Of a stretch of DNA of 5,691 bases, positions 1-4,933 are shown one piece after another; position 1 is the stretch's first letter, and every line of letters starts with the position of its first letter. This stretch comes from Fidelibacterota bacterium (GTDB lineage Bacteria; Fidelibacterota; Marinisomatia; SCGC-AAA003-L08; D37C17). The stretch spans positions 1-5,691 of the forward strand of contig JABHHG010000108.1 in the NCBI GenBank assembly GCA_018671635.1. The letters are read 5' to 3'. The position numbers were made by a program, and so were the translations under genes. The notes below the pieces were generated by a model. It was not told where the DNA came from and searched no databases. It was given only the letters and a program-made list of their open reading frames with translations.

Positions 1-2201
1 ATCCCCTTTCTCGTAGAACTGAACGTAATGCCTTTGCGGTGGGTGAGGCAAACATCACTAGTTTTGGTAAAAATATCTCGGTATTAGATACTATGGCCAT
101 GTCCTTTGAGTTGGAGTCACTTTCAGAATACTTGTATCTAACCAATCATGAGCATGCAGGCGGCGCCCCCGGCATTTATGGAACAGATAACTGCGATTCA
201 GATGGTGATGGTGAGACAGGTACATTTAGAAAATGGCGTGGGAAGCCCTGCTTTTCCCCAACTTCAGATGGAGTTGGGAATGATATCTCTGTTGCAGGTT
301 ATGTTCAAACCAATGACCCTATGATTTTTTGCGGAGATTGCAATCAACAGAACCCTCCATTTACAAATACCGTCTATTTTACCATTGCTGATGAAGATTA
401 TCAGAATTCTGATTTTAATGTTACTGGTCGTGCACCTGGAGATGTTATTTTCCCTATGAATGGTGGTGGAATTAATAGTGATTATTGTTTCGGTGGTATT
501 GATGGACCTGATGATCATCCACATTATATTGAGAAAGAAAAAGTATGCTTTCCCATGAAGGGATATTGGAGTACGGTCGGTGCAGCTAAGGCTACCTTTG
601 ATTCTTCCACCTTATTAGAGAAATCAAGAACTGGCAATGGTTTTGATAAATTAATAATGACTGACATTGAGTTTCTATCTTCTGGAGGTGCCATTGTTAA
701 AAGGTATTGGTATTTTATGCCTCCATATTTAAAATCTACGGTATTAGACCCTAATGGCACAGGTGATTTAACGCTACCATCAAATGCTGGGGGCATTCAA
801 AGAGCGGAGTATTTGGAAGGTGTCATTTGTAGTGGAGGAGATTGTTTAGATGGTGGTGTGACTAATGCACAATGTGATGGTGGTGATTTTCTAATTACTT
901 CATGTAATCAATATAATGAATCTATGAGAGCATTCCATGCCAAGCAGGTAACAGACGAGGGAAACTTTACTGGTAATTCTTATGTAGAGAGATACCGAAT
1001 GACATGGGATGATCCAGCTGGATACAATGTAGATAATTATAACCAAGGGATTCCTGGAAACTACGGGCCAACAGACCCTTACACTACAGAGAGAGAAGAT
1101 CCTAATGGGTATGGTGTAACCAATCTAAGCCACTATGACCCTCATAACTTTTGGGAATATTTTGGTGGGACTGGTAACCAAAACATTACGTGGGCAAGAG
1201 CAACCTATAAATTTGGGCTCACTGGAGTTAACCCTGCTCTTATAGATGATCCAACGGGTCTATATAATGGCACTCAGATCGATGAGACACTAATTTCTTG
1301 GACCGAAGGTGTTATCTATGTAAAGGGCGGTCCTGTTACCGTTCATGGCACATACAGCGGTCGCTATACAGTTGTCACTTCTGGTTGGGATGAAAAAGGG
1401 AATGACCCCTCCGCCCAATATGAGGGTTGGTCTACCTATTATAGAAATGCATGGCCAACTGCAAATAATACACATGGAAGGGCTTTAAATGGAACGACAC
1501 TGGGAAATCTAGGGTATAATGGTCTAGGAACGCCTATCGATACTATATATTCAAATATTTGGATTACAGGTGATTTAATAAATGCTGATGCACCATCTGG
1601 TGGCCCCCCACAGCCTGTTGTGGATGCTGACAATAATGGTGAAAATGATTGTGCATTGGGGCAACCTGGAGACTGTGGTGGATCAGCTAATGTATTGGGG
1701 CTCGTATCAGCAGCAAATGTGATTATTGCAAATAGTCCTGATAATAGGCAAGATGTGAAAATCCATGCGTCTATCGTAGCCTTTCATGAATCATTTGTCA
1801 TGCATTATTGGCAAACCACCGCAGCAAATGCTAATGGGGCCAACTTTAATACATTACCTCTTACTGATACAAGAGGAAAAACAATTTACAATTCTGGAAA
1901 TGGAACCAATGGTGACCCTAGAGGAACTGTAACTCTTTGGGGGGGAATTATTCAAAACTATCGAGGTTATATGAAACGATATCAAACGGGTCCATATCCT
2001 GTAAATGGGGGGTTTGGTGGGGAATTTGCTATTGGTATGCAAAAAAGTTATTGGTTTGATCAAAATCTTGCCTTTCCTCCACCATATTTTCCATATATTT
2101 CCAGATGTCCTGATGAAGGTGCGGCAACGGCAGCTATGACCATGATATCATATCAGCCCGTAACTAGTGAGATTAAAGCAATTTATGAGAGTGTGGATTA
2201 A
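1..2201 (+). CDS. Large DUF4900-like, cysteine-rich protein (5' partial), putative type IV filament-associated protein
   Basis: The reading frame is open from base 3 through the left edge to a TAA at 2199-2201, giving at least 732 residues; the GTG at 39 is merely the first possible start inside the window, and the true start is probably upstream. Positions below count from that GTG. The C-terminal half resembles DUF4900 proteins by my recognition: a WTEGVIYVKG segment (421-430) running into HGTYSGRYTVVTSG (436-449), NVLGLVSAANVIIAN (551-565), IHASIVAF (575-582), GGIIQNYRG (635-643) and the end motif PPPYFP (680-685). The repeated short hydrophobic strands suggest a beta-rich extracytoplasmic fold. 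A GYVQTND motif (87-93) sits in the N-terminal half. Thirteen cysteines (52, 71, 98, 101, 150, 170, 264, 269, 279, 289, 538, 546, 690) and two acidic calcium-loop-like stretches (53-58, 529-537) fit an exported protein. It lies 6 bases before pilM, so a role as a large minor pilin or pilus-associated surface protein is inferred, not shown. An N-terminal membrane helix would lie outside the window. Confidence 0.6.
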   Translation, partial: PLSRRTERNAFAVGEANITSFGKNISVLDTMAMSFELESLSEYLYLTNHEHAGGAPGIYGTDNCDSDGDGETGTFRKWRGKPCFSPTSDGVGNDISVAGYVQTNDPMIFCGDCNQQNPPFTNTVYFTIADEDYQNSDFNVTGRAPGDVIFPMNGGGINSDYCFGGIDGPDDHPHYIEKEKVCFPMKGYWSTVGAAKATFDSSTLLEKSRTGNGFDKLIMTDIEFLSSGGAIVKRYWYFMPPYLKSTVLDPNGTGDLTLPSNAGGIQRAEYLEGVICSGGDCLDGGVTNAQCDGGDFLITSCNQYNESMRAFHAKQVTDEGNFTGNSYVERYRMTWDDPAGYNVDNYNQGIPGNYGPTDPYTTEREDPNGYGVTNLSHYDPHNFWEYFGGTGNQNITWARATYKFGLTGVNPALIDDPTGLYNGTQIDETLISWTEGVIYVKGGPVTVHGTYSGRYTVVTSGWDEKGNDPSAQYEGWSTYYRNAWPTANNTHGRALNGTTLGNLGYNGLGTPIDTIYSNIWITGDLINADAPSGGPPQPVVDADNNGENDCALGQPGDCGGSANVLGLVSAANVIIANSPDNRQDVKIHASIVAFHESFVMHYWQTTAANANGANFNTLPLTDTRGKTIYNSGNGTNGDPRGTVTLWGGIIQNYRGYMKRYQTGPYPVNGGFGGEFAIGMQKSYWFDQNLAFPPPYFPYISRCPDEGAATAAMTMISYQPVTSEIKAIYESVD

Positions 2202-2207
2202 ATTATA

Positions 2208-3272
2208 ATGAGTATTGGAATTGATTTTGGCTTTTCAGATGTAAAAATTATATTCGCTGAAAAAGATGCTGAAGGAAATATAGAAATTAAAAAGGCGGGT
2301 ACTCGCCCCGTAATAACGGGTGAAAACGATTTTGACCCCGATAAACTGGCCACGGCACATTGGACTGCAGCCACACAAGAATTGACCACTGAATTGGGAA
2401 TCTTACCCAAAAAAGTGAAGGATCCTATTTCTTCAATTTCAGGGAGAAACACCAGTGTTAAACAATTGACCACCCTTGAAATGGATAAAAATGAGCTGGC
2501 CGATTCATTAGAATTTGAAGCCCGAAAGCATATCCCCATGGATGGAACAGAACCGGTTATTGACTTTCATATTTTGGGCCAAAATGAACAAGAATTAGAT
2601 AAAAATGATGTGTTACTCATCGCCACCACAAAGAATACTATTCTGCAACATGACAAAATAAAAAAATCCACCGGATTCAAATCTGGCATATTTGATTCAG
2701 ACCCTATTTCATTATCAAATACATATAGTCATTTTCATGAACTCCCAGAAGATGGTGTTGACATTATTATTAATATTGGCAATTTTTCTACTACCCTTAT
2801 CGCATGGGGACAAAAACATCGTTTCTTTACACGTGAACTTGATATTGCAGGCTATCATTTTACCAAAGCCATTATGCAAAAACGTAATATTAACTATAAT
2901 GAAGCTGAACTCATTAAACGTGAAGAAGGGGTGAATTCTTTATCGGATGATGAATCAAGTAGTGCTGAGGTTGACCCTCTTGCAATTAAGGTGGCCGAAT
3001 CTACAATTTTCAATCAATTGTCTGATGAGTTGAGAAAAACACTTCGCTATTATATGAAATCAAGTAATCAGGCGTTTTTTAATAAATTCTATATCTGTGG
3101 GGGATCCGCATACGTTCCTGGACTTGTTGAGTTTATCGCTGAAAATTTAAATATTGATATTGAATTCTTAAATCCCTTTGAAGGAAATTCTGAATTTAGT
3201 GACATCCAAAATCCAGCTCAATACGCAGTTGCATTTGGTTGTGCCATTCGTGGATTGGTGGAGGCATCATGA
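2208..3272 (+). CDS. pilM: PilM-like actin-fold ATPase of the type IV pilus alignment complex
   Basis: This 354-residue protein, close to the usual PilM length, is predicted to be a cytoplasmic actin/FtsA-like ATPase that binds the N-terminal tail of PilN and couples the pilus motors to the inner-membrane platform. It has no signal peptide or membrane segment. Visible motifs are phosphate-1 (GIDFGFSDVK, 4-13), the PilM-typical block with EARKHIPMDG (104-113) followed by IDFHILG (118-124), DSDPISLSN (163-171), phosphate-2 (INIGNFSTT, 188-196), YNEAELIKREEG (230-241), the adenosine motif (CGGSAYVPGL, 297-306), and the C-terminal LNPFEG (321-326) and YAVAFGCAIRG (339-349). The phosphate-2 motif carries Asn189 where PilM proteins usually have Asp. 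The start is ATG 2208: an in-frame TAA lies two codons upstream, and no good Shine-Dalgarno is visible, so translation may depend on the preceding gene. The stop overlaps the pilN start. Family assignment is strong; ATPase competence is uncertain. Confidence 0.93.
   Translation: MSIGIDFGFSDVKIIFAEKDAEGNIEIKKAGTRPVITGENDFDPDKLATAHWTAATQELTTELGILPKKVKDPISSISGRNTSVKQLTTLEMDKNELADSLEFEARKHIPMDGTEPVIDFHILGQNEQELDKNDVLLIATTKNTILQHDKIKKSTGFKSGIFDSDPISLSNTYSHFHELPEDGVDIIINIGNFSTTLIAWGQKHRFFTRELDIAGYHFTKAIMQKRNINYNEAELIKREEGVNSLSDDESSSAEVDPLAIKVAESTIFNQLSDELRKTLRYYMKSSNQAFFNKFYICGGSAYVPGLVEFIAENLNIDIEFLNPFEGNSEFSDIQNPAQYAVAFGCAIRGLVEAS
3257..3264 (+). promoter_or_regulatory. Ribosome binding site of pilN
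   Basis: GGTGGAGG lies 4 bases before ATG 3269, inside the last codons of pilM. It is the strongest Shine-Dalgarno match in the window. It selects ATG 3269 over the in-frame ATG at 3239 and supports coupled translation of pilM and pilN. Confidence 0.85.
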
Positions 3273-3874
3273 GTAAAAAATATATCATTATCGACTTAAA
3301 CCAAACGGTTAGTCGCCATCAATTAGAAGAACTTCAACAAGAAAAAAAACGTGATATTATCATGGGTAGTATGGTGTTTGTATTAACGGCTATTTTCATT
3401 TGGTTCAATATTATAAACTATAATCTATCTTCAATTATCGAAGAGCGTGAAGTCCGTATTGAAAATTTAAATGCAAAAATTCTTAATCTAAAATCTGAGG
3501 GTAAAATTAACCTCTCAAAGAAAGATGTAGAATCTTTATATAAATTTGATGCAAAACGGATTTTTTGGGCACCAAAAATAATGGCTCTCACCAATCTAAC
3601 GCCCGAAACTATGTCAATTACTCAAATAGAATTCTTACGTAAAAAAGTGAATATTTCTGCTATTACAGAATTAGAAGATGATGTTAAAGAATTTGATGTG
3701 GTGGAAAGCTTTATTTCTAAGTTAAAATCCAGCGATGAATTTTTTGCTGATTTTGAATCCATTCGGTTTTTGAATTCATCACAAGACAATGTGAAGGGTC
3801 ATAAAACATTTACATTTAAGATCGAGGCCAAATTGAAATCTGTTAGTAAACGTAAAAAGAAGAAGCGGAGTTAA
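3269..3874 (+). CDS. pilN: PilN-like inner-membrane protein of the type IV pilus alignment complex
   Basis: This 201-residue bitopic protein has a short cytoplasmic N-terminus (1-30), a membrane helix at about 31-50 (core MVFVLTAIFIWFNII), a charged helical stretch likely to form a coiled coil (about 52-78), and a periplasmic alpha/beta domain. The N-terminal IIIDLNQ (6-12) occupies the place of the INLLP-type motif by which PilN docks onto PilM, and differs from it. RIFWAPKIMALTNLTPETMSI (97-117, in two parts: RIFWAPKIMALTNL and TPETMSI) matches the PilN family block before the ferredoxin-like strand. The protein ends in a very basic tail (KRKKKKRS, 194-201), which is unusual for the periplasmic side. 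The start is ATG 3269, which shares bases with the pilM TGA (ATGA) and has a strong ribosome binding site; an in-frame ATG at 3239 would add ten residues encoded inside pilM and is disfavoured. Function is inferred from motif, topology and order; confidence in PilN is good. Confidence 0.85.
   Translation: MSKKYIIIDLNQTVSRHQLEELQQEKKRDIIMGSMVFVLTAIFIWFNIINYNLSSIIEEREVRIENLNAKILNLKSEGKINLSKKDVESLYKFDAKRIFWAPKIMALTNLTPETMSITQIEFLRKKVNISAITELEDDVKEFDVVESFISKLKSSDEFFADFESIRFLNSSQDNVKGHKTFTFKIEAKLKSVSKRKKKKRS
3865..3870 (+). promoter_or_regulatory. Ribosome binding site of pilO (TTG start)
   Basis: GCGGAG lies 6 bases before TTG 3877 and overlaps the last codons of pilN, where the same AG-rich bases encode part of the basic tail. 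It is the main evidence, together with the lack of any other start codon, that TTG 3877 initiates pilO. Confidence 0.7.
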
Positions 3875-3876
3875 CA

Positions 3877-4422
3877 TTGAATAAAAATTTAATATTCGCA
3901 GGCGTCTTATCATTTATTACATTATTATTCATTATCGAAAATAATTTTTTTGTATCCGAAAAACCTTCAACCATTCGTGGGCTTGAAAAAACATCCAAAA
4001 GTACACAGGAGCGATTTAATGCAGCCTCTATTTTATCCAGTGAACTCAAGCGGATGTATAATATTTTTGAGACTAATTTGGTTACCAAAGAGAATCAAAT
4101 TGATAAAGAAGCATCCATAGAATTTTTAGAATCATTGACCGATATTATTGAAAAATTAAATATTGCAGTATTGAGCATAAAACCTCAAAAGAAAGTAAAA
4201 AAGGGGAAATATACATACATCCCCTATGACTTAGATGTTCGGTGCTCGTATGAAAAATTTGGAAAACTGGTTAATGCATTAGAAACCAATGATAGACTTA
4301 TTCAAATAGATGAGTTCAAATTACTAAATAATGTAGAAAAAATTTCTAAGCGTAAAGGTCTAAATGACCTGATGAATCACAATATAGAAATGAGAATCTC
4401 TACAATTTCAATTAATAAGTAG
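3877..4422 (+). CDS. pilO: PilO-like inner-membrane protein of the type IV pilus alignment complex
   Basis: This 181-residue protein has the PilO layout: a very short cytoplasmic end, a membrane helix at about 4-20 (LIFAGVLSFITLLFII), a charged helical linker (about 30-98) likely to pair with PilN, and a C-terminal periplasmic ferredoxin-like domain (about 100-181). The segment YIPYDLDVRCSYEKFGKLV (114-132) followed by LETNDRLIQIDEFKL (135-149) matches the PilO pattern in which a beta strand leads to a Y-x-x-F/L helix and then to the strand after a short 'L-x-I-D-x-F' turn. PilO pairs with PilN and contacts the PilP-type protein. The start is TTG 3877: the in-frame TAA at 3853 and the absence of ATG or GTG before Met60 leave it as the only common start that keeps the membrane helix. 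It begins 2 bases after pilN. The assignment rests on fold pattern and position, because PilO sequences diverge quickly. Confidence 0.8.
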   Translation: MNKNLIFAGVLSFITLLFIIENNFFVSEKPSTIRGLEKTSKSTQERFNAASILSSELKRMYNIFETNLVTKENQIDKEASIEFLESLTDIIEKLNIAVLSIKPQKKVKKGKYTYIPYDLDVRCSYEKFGKLVNALETNDRLIQIDEFKLLNNVEKISKRKGLNDLMNHNIEMRISTISINK

Positions 4423-4423
4423 G
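4417..4423 (+). promoter_or_regulatory. Weak ribosome binding site for the PilP-position gene (TTG start)
   Basis: AAGTAGG spans the pilO stop codon and ends 7 bases before TTG 4431. It is a partial Shine-Dalgarno match at reasonable spacing. Taken alone it is weak evidence, but it agrees with TTG 4431 being the only available initiator. Confidence 0.4.
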
Positions 4424-4430
4424 CTTTACC

Positions 4431-4916
4431 TTGAATTTAAAACAAAAACTATTTTGGAATATTCTTACGGGAATTTCTGCACTCATTATAGTATATATGG
4501 TTTATTCCACATATACATTAAACGATCAACTATCTAAGTTTGAATCAAAGTTAGCGCGAGAAGAAGCCGGTTCTGATACTGAATTACGAGATATGATTGA
4601 AGAATTAGAAGTTAATTATTCTTCACGTACGAATACCAAATTCAAAATGAATATGGATCCTACAAATCTTGGGCGTGCCTTAGCTATTGAAGGCCTTGAA
4701 GATTACTACATGTCTGGAAGTGGTAAAATTCATGTTGATTTTATATGGACAAACAAGAAAAATATTACAAAAGCGGCCATTCAATATAAACGAAAAATGC
4801 ATTTCCTTACAAAAGGAGATACATTGGCTGGTGGAAAAATAATTGAACTATCCCCCACAAAGTTGATTTTCGAAAAAGACGGCGAATCTTCTGAACATGT
4901 GGTAGTATCACAATAA
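4431..4916 (+). CDS. Small bitopic protein in the pilP position, GspC/PilP-like C-terminal domain
   Basis: This 161-residue protein has a membrane helix at about 9-25 (core LTGISALIIVYMVY), a charged helical stretch (about 31-63), and a periplasmic remainder. The last 40 residues (about 122-161: MHFLTKGDTLAGGKIIEL, then SPTKLIFEKDGE, then HVVVSQ) follow the pattern of the GspC/PilP homology region: a 'GD-x-L-x-G' turn, a strand with the 'I-x-x-I/L' motif, a strand with acidic-Gly turn, and a terminal strand. Such domains bind the N-terminal domains of the secretin, and this gene lies directly between pilO and the secretin. Unlike classical PilP it has no cysteine at all, so it is not a lipoprotein, and it is anchored by a helix like GspC. 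A DPTNLGRAL motif (76-84) lies in the middle region. The start is TTG 4431: an in-frame TAA is at 4416-4418 and the first ATG (residue 23) falls inside the helix. The linker role is inferred from position and a short motif; confidence in homology is moderate. Confidence 0.6.
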   Translation: MNLKQKLFWNILTGISALIIVYMVYSTYTLNDQLSKFESKLAREEAGSDTELRDMIEELEVNYSSRTNTKFKMNMDPTNLGRALAIEGLEDYYMSGSGKIHVDFIWTNKKNITKAAIQYKRKMHFLTKGDTLAGGKIIELSPTKLIFEKDGESSEHVVVSQ

Positions 4917-4922
4917 TTTAAC

Positions 4923-4928
4923 GGAAAG
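4923..4928 (+). promoter_or_regulatory. Ribosome binding site of the secretin gene
   Basis: GGAAAG ends 5 bases before ATG 4934, in the only sizeable spacer of the cluster (17 bases between the TAA at 4914 and the ATG). It supports this ATG, which also gives a well-formed signal peptide. Confidence 0.75.
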
Positions 4929-4933
4929 ACTAA

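Noticed and set aside
39..41. GTG at 39 as the true start of the first gene
   Set aside because: The frame stays open through base 3 with protein-like sequence (PLSRRTERNAFA), so the gene very likely continues upstream.
524..796. Minus-strand open frame opposite the DUF4900-like gene
   Set aside because: No recognisable domain or ribosome binding site, and it lies wholly opposite a well-supported coding region; the same applies to the minus-strand frames at 264-524, 1290-1475, 1439-1633 and 1854-2063.
2187..2191. GAGAG as the ribosome binding site of pilM
   Set aside because: It ends 16 bases before the ATG, too far for normal spacing, so it was not annotated.
2198..2539. Minus-strand open frame opposite the pilM start
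   Set aside because: It overlaps conserved pilM motifs on the other strand and shows no family features of its own.
2692..2934. Plus-strand frame inside pilM in another register
   Set aside because: It lies entirely inside conserved pilM sequence; its hydrophobic composition is a by-product of the AT-rich codons.
3239..3268. Longer pilN starting at ATG 3239
   Set aside because: The extra ten residues are encoded inside pilM, and the strong ribosome binding site at 3257-3264 is placed for ATG 3269.
3843..4088. Minus-strand open frame across the pilN-pilO junction
   Set aside because: It is opposite two genes with consistent topology and motifs and has no independent support.
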